Assembly: GCA_017996845.1 (NCBI GenBank)
Contig: JAGOGF010000017.1
Coordinates: forward strand, 1-34,140
Origin: Butyrivibrio sp.
GTDB taxonomy: Bacteria > Bacillota_A > Clostridia > Lachnospirales > Lachnospiraceae
DNA: 34,140 bases
Direction of reading: 5' to 3'
A program made the position numbers and the translations under genes. A model generated the notes under the pieces. The model searched no databases. It had not been told where the DNA came from and saw only the letters and a list, made by a program, of their open reading frames with translations. Positions 7,454 through 14,553 of the stretch are shown piece after piece (positions within the stretch are counted from its first letter, which is position 1; the number at the start of each line of letters is the position of its first letter).

Positions 7454-8611
7454 TCATCCAATTTTCTGCACAACCTGACTTGCATCTATACTTGTGCAGG
7501 TAGTATCTGTATCCTGCACGGACTTATCACCAGCTCCGGCGTTATCTTCCTGATATTGCAGGAAAATAATCTTACCCCTGCCGGATTTTTTGGCCATATA
7601 CAAAGCCCGATCACTGACCTTGTAGGCTTTTTCATAATCCATTTGCTCTGCAGGGCATATGGTACACCCGGCACTGATGCTGACGCTGACCTTCTCTCCG
7701 GAAGAAATTTCTACCGCTTCCAGTTTCTTCAGAAGTTCCGCAAAGCGTTTCACATAAGCTTCTTCATCATTCATGTTCACAGCGTATACCGCAAACTCAT
7801 CCCCACCCAGTCTCCAGATCACATCAACCGTCCGAAAAACGGAACGCATGACTTTTGCAACTTCACACAGAACATCATCTCCCGCCTGATGTCCATATTT
7901 ATCATTAAAGATTTTAAAATTATCAATATCCAGAATTGTAAATATTCCATATACATTCTGTTCCAAAAGGCTCTTCACCTGTTCTTCACCGGATTTGCGG
8001 TTTAAAAGTTCCGTAAGTGCATCATGCTGCGCTTCTTTCCGGACCAGCACATAATTTTCGGCACTTTCAATTTTATCGGCAAGTGCAAAATAATTGCCGC
8101 CAAGCACATATGCAAGATAAATTGGAAAATATCGCATATCTTCCTGGAAAACAATCTTTGTCTTTGCAAGATAGCTGCATATTACAAAAAGACCTGCGAA
8201 AAGCAGCTGGTACAAAAAATTTCTCCACGGCTTATCTATTATAAAAAGCGGAAGAATGCACAGCAAAATAATTATTGTAATTGCAGATCTCTGCGGATCC
8301 AGAAAAGAGCCCAGCAAAATGGCCATGCCCAGGATCGGAGCAAAACACAGATACATAACCGTGCGGATATGTCCGGTCCTTTTCTTCTCACAAATCCTGG
8401 CCGCCCAGAACAGACACCAGCAGTAAAGAAACAGAATTCCATGCGGAACAGCAAGCGACCGGTAGAAGGACAGTAAAAGACTGGCAGCAAAAGATAGTGC
8501 AGCAAAAACAAGTGCCCCATCTGACATGATAAGAAAGTTCTTGCGATTTCTTCTGTCAATTTCTTCCGCACAATTATCGACCCGTACACCCAGATCATGG
8601 AATATTTTCAT
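7454..8611 (-). CDS. Membrane diguanylate cyclase (GGDEF)
   Basis: This enzyme should make cyclic di-GMP from two GTP. The 385-residue protein has five or six membrane helices in residues about 28-175, a short coiled linker, and a C-terminal GGDEF domain starting near DALTELLNRKSGE. The active site GGDEF is intact (residues 269-273). An RTVD inhibition site (260-263) lies exactly five residues before it, as in product-inhibited cyclases. GAGGG precedes the ATG at 8611. There is no recognisable extracytoplasmic sensor domain, so the membrane region itself may sense the signal. It is first in the group with exonuclease, nitroreductase, DUF3237 and YczE-like genes, downstream of the thrH terminator. 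I saw no clear promoter in the 50-nt gap. Confidence 0.94.
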   Translation of the reverse strand: MKIFHDLGVRVDNCAEEIDRRNRKNFLIMSDGALVFAALSFAASLLLSFYRSLAVPHGILFLYCWCLFWAARICEKKRTGHIRTVMYLCFAPILGMAILLGSFLDPQRSAITIIILLCILPLFIIDKPWRNFLYQLLFAGLFVICSYLAKTKIVFQEDMRYFPIYLAYVLGGNYFALADKIESAENYVLVRKEAQHDALTELLNRKSGEEQVKSLLEQNVYGIFTILDIDNFKIFNDKYGHQAGDDVLCEVAKVMRSVFRTVDVIWRLGGDEFAVYAVNMNDEEAYVKRFAELLKKLEAVEISSGEKVSVSISAGCTICPAEQMDYEKAYKVSDRALYMAKKSGRGKIIFLQYQEDNAGAGDKSVQDTDTTCTSIDASQVVQKIG

Positions 8612-8661
8612 ATATGCATTTCCCTCAAATCATTCATTTTCTGATTTCGTGAAACAGACTC

Positions 8662-8702
8662 AAAAAAAATCAGATTCAGATGATTGCTCTCTGAATCTGA
8701 TT
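8662..8702 (-). terminator. Rho-independent terminator after thrH
   Basis: On the minus strand, arms AATCAGATTCAG and CTGAATCTGATT (8668-8679 and 8691-8702) form a perfect 12-bp stem and run directly into a T-tract (A8 on the plus strand, 8662-8669). It lies 28 nt past the thrH stop codon. Confidence 0.9.
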
Positions 8703-8729
8703 ATACCATATGCACCTGTAAAAGTGGAA

Positions 8730-9329
8730 TTACAGCACTTTCTTAATTGCGTCCAACAGATCTTCAAATTCCTCATATGCCGGAATATCCGGATAATCAG
8801 CCTTGATTTTATCTGTGCTTTTAAATAAAAATCCAGCCTTACTTGCCTGTATCATTCCAAGATCATTATAGCTGTCCCCACTTGCAATCGTCTCAAAACC
8901 GATTGTCTGAAGTGCCTTTACCGTTGCCAGTTTCGACTGTGCCACACGCATCTTAAATCCTGTGATTTCCCCCTGCGCAGAAACTTCCAGTGAATTACAG
9001 AAAATTGTTGGCCAGTTCAGTTTTTTCATCAAAGGGCTGGCAAATTCCTGGAATGTATCACTTATAATAATCACCTGTGTCAGCGTTCGTAATTCATCCA
9101 GAAATTCTTTTGCTCCCGGAAGCGGATCAATCTCTGCAATCGTATCCTGAATCTCCCGCAATCCCAGGCCATGTTCCTTTAAAATGCCAATTCTCCAGTT
9201 CATAAGCTTATCATAATCAGGTTCATCCCGTGTTGTACGTGTCAGTTCCGGAATCCCGCTTGCATGTGCAAATGCAATCCAGATCTCCGGTACCAGTACC
9301 CCTTCCATATCCAAACAGACAATATTCAT
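8730..9329 (-). CDS. thrH: ThrH: phosphoserine phosphatase / homoserine phosphotransferase (HAD family)
   Basis: This 199-residue HAD enzyme closely resembles ThrH, which in Pseudomonas moves phosphate from phosphoserine to homoserine. The first motif is CLDMEGVLVPEIWIAFA: DxE in place of DxD, with the VLVPEIW extension characteristic of ThrH. Further family blocks are TTRDEPDYDKLM, EHGLGLREIQDTIA, IIISDTFQEFASPLM (motif II) and ASGDSYNDLGM (motif IV). GGAGG precedes the ATG at 9329. It appears monocistronic, ending at a strong terminator, between rsgA and the cyclase. No threonine or serine biosynthesis gene is adjacent, so whether it serves threonine synthesis or serine salvage is open. Confidence 0.9.
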   Translation of the reverse strand: MNIVCLDMEGVLVPEIWIAFAHASGIPELTRTTRDEPDYDKLMNWRIGILKEHGLGLREIQDTIAEIDPLPGAKEFLDELRTLTQVIIISDTFQEFASPLMKKLNWPTIFCNSLEVSAQGEITGFKMRVAQSKLATVKALQTIGFETIASGDSYNDLGMIQASKAGFLFKSTDKIKADYPDIPAYEEFEDLLDAIKKVL

Positions 9330-9440
9330 TTCGTACGTTCCTCCGTAAATTTTATATCAGTTTATTTATTCTACCATCTGTTTAAAATGTTTTCCAGTCC
9401 GGATGGTGTATATTTATACATTTTATTCAATACTTATGCT

Positions 9441-10439
9441 TTATTCGTATCTGATTTTCCTTTGTTCCTTTTCCATATTTTTTGCATTTTTTCTGGCTTC
9501 CATTTTTTTTATTCTGATTTCATTCTGATGCGCCTTCATTTTCTGAAATCCTGATTCCTTTTGCAGTTTCAGATAATTAAGCCATCTGCTTTCCTGCAGC
9601 GTACCATTTTCCAGTGCTGCCCTGACTGCACATCCCGGTTCATTTCCATGCGAACAGTCACTGAATCTGCAGCTGCCGATCAGTTCTCCGATATCTGAAA
9701 AACTCTGTTCAATTCCATCATCTACTGTCCACATGCCAAGTTCACGCATTCCAGGTGTATCGATGATCCTGACTCCGGATGGAAGTACCACCATCTGTCT
9801 GTAGGTTGTTGTATGATGTCCTCTGGAATCATCTTCGCGAATTCCCTTTGTCTGCATAACCTCATCACCCGCCAGAAAATTGGTAAATGTCGATTTGCCG
9901 ACGCCTGATGATCCCAGAAAAACAATTACCATACCAGGCCGAAAATACTTTGAAAGCGCATCCATTCCCTGTCCTGTAACCGCACTGACCGCGCAGACAT
10001 CCGCTCCTATTGTGCTGCTTTGTGCCAATTGAACCTTTTCGGATACATCTTCTGCAATATCTGCCTTCGTGAGTACAACAACAGGCTGGGCACCACTCTG
10101 CCACGCTTCTGTCAGATAACGCTCCAGTCTCTTTAAATTAAAGTCATGGTTCAGTGACATCATGATAAAAACATAATCAAAATTGGCGGCAATTGTCTGC
10201 TCTCCCTGCCCGTCATCGGGATCCTTTCTCGTAAAGCAGGTCCTGCGTTCCATGGTTGCTGTGATCAGACTGTCTCCCATATTATTATATTCCAGTTCTA
10301 CATAATCACCGACTGTCGGAAACTCTTCTGCATATTTATCCGAATAATAAACTCCTGCTTTCAGTTTTGCATAAATCTGTTTCTTATTCACTTCAACTTC
10401 ATAACGGTCACGATGTACCGCAATAATTAATCCCTTCAT
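9441..10439 (-). CDS. rsgA: RsgA, ribosome small-subunit-dependent GTPase
   Basis: RsgA (YjeQ/YloQ) is a circularly permuted GTPase that binds the 30S subunit late in its assembly. The 332-residue protein has an N-terminal OB fold, then GTPase motifs in permuted order: G4 TKAD (near 124-127), G1 GSSGVGKST (176-184) and G3 DTPGM (227-231). The zinc motif follows (Cys257, Cys262, His264, Cys270). A basic C-terminal helix rich in Lys/Arg/Glu (last ~35 residues) is typical of Clostridia. The ATG at 10439 has GGAGAAAG six nt upstream; the in-frame ATG at 10451 has no binding site. The gene is preceded by roughly 400 nt of structured, apparently transcribed leader. Confidence 0.94.
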   Translation of the reverse strand: MKGLIIAVHRDRYEVEVNKKQIYAKLKAGVYYSDKYAEEFPTVGDYVELEYNNMGDSLITATMERRTCFTRKDPDDGQGEQTIAANFDYVFIMMSLNHDFNLKRLERYLTEAWQSGAQPVVVLTKADIAEDVSEKVQLAQSSTIGADVCAVSAVTGQGMDALSKYFRPGMVIVFLGSSGVGKSTFTNFLAGDEVMQTKGIREDDSRGHHTTTYRQMVVLPSGVRIIDTPGMRELGMWTVDDGIEQSFSDIGELIGSCRFSDCSHGNEPGCAVRAALENGTLQESRWLNYLKLQKESGFQKMKAHQNEIRIKKMEARKNAKNMEKEQRKIRYE

Positions 10440-10735
10440 CTCTTTCTCCATGTCGAAGCATTATTTATGAAAGCACAGATAATAATTATCTTATCTGTAA
10501 TCAGCGAGATTTGTGCTCCGTCGCAAACCTCCTGCATGAAAAATTTTGTAGATTTTTTGTGAGATATGCATAAAGATACCGCAAAAACAGTCCCAATGAC
10601 CATTTCTGCGGTATCTTGTTCACACCAGAGCACAAAATTTGCACATCTTCTGAAAGATGTGTCGCCGTTTAAGCATCATGAGATTCTGTAACAGGGCCAA
10701 CCGGTATCTTACTCCCTGCGGCCCCGCCTATTCAG

Positions 10736-10771
10736 TTACCTGTCAATAACCTCTTCTGTAAGCATTCTCAT
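10736..10771 (-). CDS. Possible 11-residue leader peptide (upstream ORF)
   Basis: The minus strand encodes MRMLTEEVIDR followed by TAA. It is preceded by AAAGGAG with 9 nt spacing, as good as any full-length gene here, and lies about 60 nt after a TATAAT box. A GC-rich foldable region begins right at the stop codon, the arrangement of ribosome-controlled attenuators. I do not recognise the peptide. It could also be a remnant of a longer gene. Confidence 0.4.
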   Translation of the reverse strand: MRMLTEEVIDR

Positions 10772-10797
10772 TATTTTGTTCTCCTTTCTGTATAAAA

Positions 10798-10811
10798 ATG
10801 GATTAATCCAT
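10798..10811. promoter_or_regulatory. Perfect 14-bp palindrome, candidate operator
   Basis: ATGGATTAATCCAT is self-complementary over all 14 bases. It lies between the TATAAT box and the ribosome binding site of the leader ORF, a position suited to a repressor. No candidate protein can be named. Confidence 0.35.
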
Positions 10812-10829
10812 ATGGTTTGCTGCATAAAA

Positions 10830-10835
10830 ATTATA
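10830..10835 (-). promoter_or_regulatory. Candidate -10 box for the rsgA leader transcript
   Basis: A perfect TATAAT is present on the minus strand in an AT-rich context. The region 16-18 nt upstream contains no good TTGACA match, so the promoter call rests on the -10 box and on the ribosome binding site and ORF downstream. Confidence 0.4.
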
Positions 10836-10898
10836 ACATTCCAAAATTAATAAAACAGTTCCTGATAGTATAAAAACATTTGTAATAACAAACTAAAA

Positions 10899-11519
10899 TT
10901 ACCTGATCAGCACTGTTATCCATGCAAATGGATCCATGCGGAAACACTTCAAAAAAAAGCTTCCCGGATAAATTTTCCCAATATATAAAATCAGGAAAAC
11001 CACAATCAGACATCCCGGAATTCCCTTTAATCCTACCAGAATATCTGCATCTGAAAGACTTGCATGGAGAATAACTGCAATGCACAGATAGGCAAAAAAG
11101 AACATCATCAATGGACGATCCAGTGCATATGGATACAAATATCTACGCAAAAAATAAAGCCAAAGCAAACTGCAAAATGCAGGTGCCAGAGCAGAAAACC
11201 CCCGCTGTAAACTCTTCGTAAAAAAGTTTCCGCGTGGGCGGATGGATACAGAGCCAAGAGAATTGCCATCTGGAGAGAAAAAGCGAATATGCGTGATTTC
11301 CGCTCCGGTCATCAATGCCAGTAAAGCATGACTCAACTCATGCAAAATCACACCTGGAAACGTCAGGTAATTAATAAAAAGACAGGCAAAAGTTCCTCCT
11401 GTCATCGCTATAAGGAGCTTTTCAAGCAAATGATCAAATAATCCGATCAGATATCCTGCAATCATTATTAAGATGATCAGTTCAATACTCCAGATCAGAT
11501 ACTGTGATACTTCATTCAC
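10899..11519 (-). CDS. Membrane protein with HExxH zinc-protease motif (M50-like)
   Basis: This 206-residue protein has about five membrane helices. The sequence FPGVILHELSHALLALMTGAEI (residues about 54-75) places an HELSH zinc motif inside a helix, as in site-2-type (M50) proteases and related membrane families. A later ASLSDADILVG segment supplies a conserved-looking aspartate that could be the third ligand. I chose the GTG at 11519 because TTGGAG stands 9 nt before it; an ATG four bases further in is out of frame. Substrate and role are unknown. It is separated from the small protein gene by about 70 nt and could share its transcript. Confidence 0.72.
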   Translation of the reverse strand: MNEVSQYLIWSIELIILIMIAGYLIGLFDHLLEKLLIAMTGGTFACLFINYLTFPGVILHELSHALLALMTGAEITHIRFFSPDGNSLGSVSIRPRGNFFTKSLQRGFSALAPAFCSLLWLYFLRRYLYPYALDRPLMMFFFAYLCIAVILHASLSDADILVGLKGIPGCLIVVFLILYIGKIYPGSFFLKCFRMDPFAWITVLIR

Positions 11520-11591
11520 TTTTTAGACTCCAATCCGTTATTTTCCCATGTAAATCATACCGATTTTACCATTTTACTGCGCATAAGGGCT

Positions 11592-11843
11592 TTACTGCAT
11601 TGAACAACTGCTTTGTATTTCTCCCTTATCCTGATCCCCTGTTACATACGCTGCCCTAAAAGAATGATTGATCTCACTCAATTCTCTTTCTCCATATATA
11701 TAATCATCATACATATCAATCAAACCACTCGCACAGCCATCACAAAACCCATCTGTTATCCCGAGTGAATCCTGCACAATTTTTTCTCTCTGTGCCTGTG
11801 TTGTATTTTGGATCAATATGCTTTCTGTCATATTCATATTCAT
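11592..11843 (-). CDS. Small cysteine-containing protein coupled to the EAL gene
   Basis: This 83-residue protein of unknown function has the core CDGCASGLIDMYDDYIYGEREL (residues about 34-55), followed by a SFRAAYVTG segment and a short tail with another cysteine. There is no signal peptide or membrane helix. The start ATG overlaps the stop of the EAL phosphodiesterase in an ATGA arrangement, with AAGGAG inside the end of the upstream gene, so translation is coupled. The DGC..G cysteine pair might bind metal or form a disulfide, but two cysteines are weak evidence. A partner or regulator of the phosphodiesterase is a reasonable guess from context only. Confidence 0.75.
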   Translation of the reverse strand: MNMNMTESILIQNTTQAQREKIVQDSLGITDGFCDGCASGLIDMYDDYIYGERELSEINHSFRAAYVTGDQDKGEIQSSCSMQ

Positions 11844-14326
11844 TTTTTCTCCTTCTGCTGTCTCATTCCTATCTTTATATAATGTTCATATTCTGCTATC
11901 GGCATTGGTTTTGCGAAATAGAATCCCTGAATACTGTCGCAGCCAAGCTGTATAAGAGAATCTACCTGTTCCTTTTTCTCTATTCCTTCCGCAACAACTT
12001 CCAGATCAAGGCTTTTCAGCAGCTGAAGGGTTCCGGAAACCAGCTGTTTTTTCTTTGCATCCTGCGGAAATCCATCATCAAAAAAGCACTTATCCATTTT
12101 GACTGTGCTAAAATCCAGCGATGCAAGCGCATTAATATTGGAATATGATTTTCCAAAATCATCCATTGAGCAGCTTGCTCCGATCTGATGGATATCTGCC
12201 AGAATTTTTCTGATCATATCATAATTTTCGTACGCTGTACTTTCTGTCAGTTCAAATTCAAGATAGTTTGCAGGTACCTTCGTTTTTTGCGCAATCGCAA
12301 CATACTTTGCAAAAAAATCCGGATTTTGGATCGCTGCTTTCGAAATATTAACAGAAATTACCGGTGATGTTCCGGCTTTTGCAACCCAACGGTTAATCAG
12401 CTCACATACCTGTTCAAAAATGCAAAGGTCAATCCTTGAAATCATTCCATTACGTTCAAAAACAGGGATGAATTCTGCCGGAGAAATAATACCCTTTTCC
12501 AGATCCTTCCACCTTGCCAGTGCTTCAGCACTGGCTGCTCCATGCCCTGAAACTGCAACCTTTGGCTGCAGGTATACCACAATCTCATGCTCTGCAATTG
12601 CTCTGTCAAGCTTATCTTCCAGCTCTTTATCACGCAGAAGCTGCTCTCTGCACGCCCTGTTATATACATAACAGTTTACATCCTGCCAGTATCTGGCAAG
12701 TGGATTATTCCTCGCCATCAGTGCATGATCCTGCAGTTCATTCAGATCTGCCTTCTCTGTAAGATTCAAAACAGGTGTCAGACAGAACTGCGGATTAACA
12801 ATAATCTGAATTTTGCTTTTCTGTATCGTATGATGCACCGATTCTGCAAATTCCGTGCACCTTTTATGTATCATTTCTTCATTTCCAGCTTCCAGATACA
12901 TTCCAAATGCTGCATTTCCAAGGTTGCACAGCACTTCCCTGTCTGTGATTTTCTTTTCCAGTTCCTGATAAATATCACATAGAAAACGATCACATACTGT
13001 CCTTCCCAGTACCTGATTGATAACCTTGAACTGTAACAGATTCATATGCAGAAAATAGCGGTTTATAACAGGATATTCCCTGATTTTTTCCGCAAAAAAC
13101 ATTCTGGTATTTCCACCTGTTACAGGATCAATACAGGCCAGTCTTTTATAATGCCCAAATGCACGTTTGTCAGTGAAAGACTTTATACTCTCTTTTACAT
13201 TAGAATTAATCATGACGATCAGAAATATCACAAATGCTGTTCTGAAATAGAATGAATTATCTTCTGTCTCAGCAATATAAAATTGTACGATACTCAGTAC
13301 TGCCCCTGCTGCAAGAATCAGGAAACTGATCATCGTCCATAAAATATATCTGCTGTGACTCTTTTGATAATTCCTGATACACAAACCGGTAAAAATCAGA
13401 ATCATACCAATAACAAAAAAATGTACCGTGACAACTGATATTGCAAGCGGCAGAATATTCAGCATATACAGGCACAGTGCAATAATAATCCAGCACATAT
13501 ATGCCGTGATCATATAGCACAGAAACATCTCACCGCTCCCCGGGCTTTCCAGAAAAAAGAGCATCATCAGAATCGGAAGTGTATAGAACGTAAGACATGC
13601 CATAAGATACCGCAGCGAGGGATTCCCCGACAGGAACTGCAGCATATCAGAATTGCATAAGAGCCATATACCTGTATCAATAGCCAGAAGGGAAAGCAGG
13701 AACAGGGAATGATAATATCCTAATAATCTGTATTTTCTAAGTACCAGCGAATAGATCAGCAAAAGAATTCCAATCAGAAAGATAAATAGCATTTCCAATG
13801 TATATAATATGCCTCTGCTCATCAAGCCAAACTGAATATCATTGTAAGTTCCGTAATATATGGTATCAAAATAAAAAAAATGCGTCATGCCAGGATTCTG
13901 TATCGAAAGCGTAAGCATTTCCCCGGCCTCTGTCCCCCGAAGCGGGATCATCTGCCATAATCCACCGTTTTCCTTCCCAAAGACCAATCCAACATTTCTG
14001 CCCATTTCTGATACGACCACATCAGAAACGGATGCTGTAATATGGAGGTCAGAATTCCAGACGCACAAATACATACAATTTGCCGCCGAATCCGGTATTA
14101 TATGCTTAATAACGCGTGTCTGCCCCCGCCCAATAGATATCATATTCTGTGTCAGACCTTTTCCCGTATCTGAATCGATCCAGTTTGTGGACAGACTGAT
14201 CGGCTTTCTGATCTGCATCAGAACATTATCCTTGCCAGGCATTTTCGCCCCTGCCACCAAAACGACAGCCATACATATAAGTAAGCTTACAAGAATAATA
14301 CTGTTAACTTTCTGTTCCTTTTTCAT
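11840..14326 (-). CDS. Membrane c-di-GMP phosphodiesterase (7TM sensor, degenerate GGDEF, EAL)
   Basis: This 828-residue membrane enzyme should hydrolyse cyclic di-GMP. In order it has a signal-anchor helix (residues about 7-27), an extracytoplasmic beta-rich domain (about 30-170) and seven or so membrane helices (about 175-385, 7TMR-DISM-like). A GGDEF-like domain follows (about 395-545) whose active site is degenerate (GNAAF), then a C-terminal EAL domain (about 555-815). EAL starts at residue 601 (EALARW), and the other catalytic blocks are present: VNIS, FELTES, MDDFGKSYS, VKMDK, VAEGIE and QGFYFAKP. The ATG at 14326 is preferred (AAAGGGA 8 nt upstream); the in-frame ATG at 14347 has none. 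It is transcribed divergently from the HD-GYP gene. Confidence 0.94.
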   Translation of the reverse strand: MKKEQKVNSIILVSLLICMAVVLVAGAKMPGKDNVLMQIRKPISLSTNWIDSDTGKGLTQNMISIGRGQTRVIKHIIPDSAANCMYLCVWNSDLHITASVSDVVVSEMGRNVGLVFGKENGGLWQMIPLRGTEAGEMLTLSIQNPGMTHFFYFDTIYYGTYNDIQFGLMSRGILYTLEMLFIFLIGILLLIYSLVLRKYRLLGYYHSLFLLSLLAIDTGIWLLCNSDMLQFLSGNPSLRYLMACLTFYTLPILMMLFFLESPGSGEMFLCYMITAYMCWIIIALCLYMLNILPLAISVVTVHFFVIGMILIFTGLCIRNYQKSHSRYILWTMISFLILAAGAVLSIVQFYIAETEDNSFYFRTAFVIFLIVMINSNVKESIKSFTDKRAFGHYKRLACIDPVTGGNTRMFFAEKIREYPVINRYFLHMNLLQFKVINQVLGRTVCDRFLCDIYQELEKKITDREVLCNLGNAAFGMYLEAGNEEMIHKRCTEFAESVHHTIQKSKIQIIVNPQFCLTPVLNLTEKADLNELQDHALMARNNPLARYWQDVNCYVYNRACREQLLRDKELEDKLDRAIAEHEIVVYLQPKVAVSGHGAASAEALARWKDLEKGIISPAEFIPVFERNGMISRIDLCIFEQVCELINRWVAKAGTSPVISVNISKAAIQNPDFFAKYVAIAQKTKVPANYLEFELTESTAYENYDMIRKILADIHQIGASCSMDDFGKSYSNINALASLDFSTVKMDKCFFDDGFPQDAKKKQLVSGTLQLLKSLDLEVVAEGIEKKEQVDSLIQLGCDSIQGFYFAKPMPIAEYEHYIKIGMRQQKEKK

Positions 14327-14381
14327 TGTCACATCCCTTTGGAACATATGAATAAATCAGTTACCCCAACATTTCTCCCTT

Positions 14382-14390
14382 ATTATAGCA
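14382..14390 (-). promoter_or_regulatory. Extended -10 promoter of the EAL gene
   Basis: The minus strand reads TGCTATAAT, a perfect -10 with a TG extension, about 55 nt upstream of the EAL start codon. The -35 region (TTTTGA at 16 nt) is poor, as is common for extended -10 promoters. Confidence 0.55.
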
Positions 14391-14449
14391 TGTTCTGTCA
14401 GATTCAAAAATAAAATGCTGTACTACTCGCAAATTCATACAGATTTTCA

Positions 14450-14478
14450 TTGATTTTGTCTCTGTTTCATGAAATAAT
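14450..14478 (+). promoter_or_regulatory. Candidate promoter of the HD-GYP gene
   Basis: TTGATT (14450-14455) and AATAAT (14473-14478) are separated by 17 nt on the plus strand, about 75 nt before the start codon. Each hexamer differs from consensus at one or two positions. Confidence 0.5.
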
Positions 14479-14553
14479 CTTTATGTTAGCGTAATGATAG
14501 GGAAAGTACTCTTTTCCATACTTACGCATTTTGTGGATGCAGGAGTAATCATA

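Larger units (their letters stand above)
10440..10898 (-). other. Long structured leader upstream of rsgA
   Basis: This 459-nt gap has no full-size gene. Read on the minus strand it holds, in order: a TATAAT box (10830-10835), a perfect 14-bp palindrome (10798-10811), a strong ribosome binding site and an 11-codon ORF (10736-10771). A folded region follows, with GTAAC/GTTAC and GGGCC/GGCCC stems (about 10688-10738). Next are a hairpin with arms 10642-10649 and 10654-10661 and a short T4 stretch, then a hairpin with 11-bp arms (10573-10583, 10607-10617). The segment AAGATACCG occurs twice on this strand (10609-10617, 10702-10710), and either copy can pair with the single CGGTATCTT (10573-10581). 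This looks like a regulatory leader; the mechanism is inference. Confidence 0.5.

Noticed and set aside
10436..10633. 65-residue open frame in the rsgA leader beginning MLWCEQDTAEM
   Set aside because: No ribosome binding site, it contains the paired hairpin segments, and it overlaps the rsgA start; better explained as structured leader.
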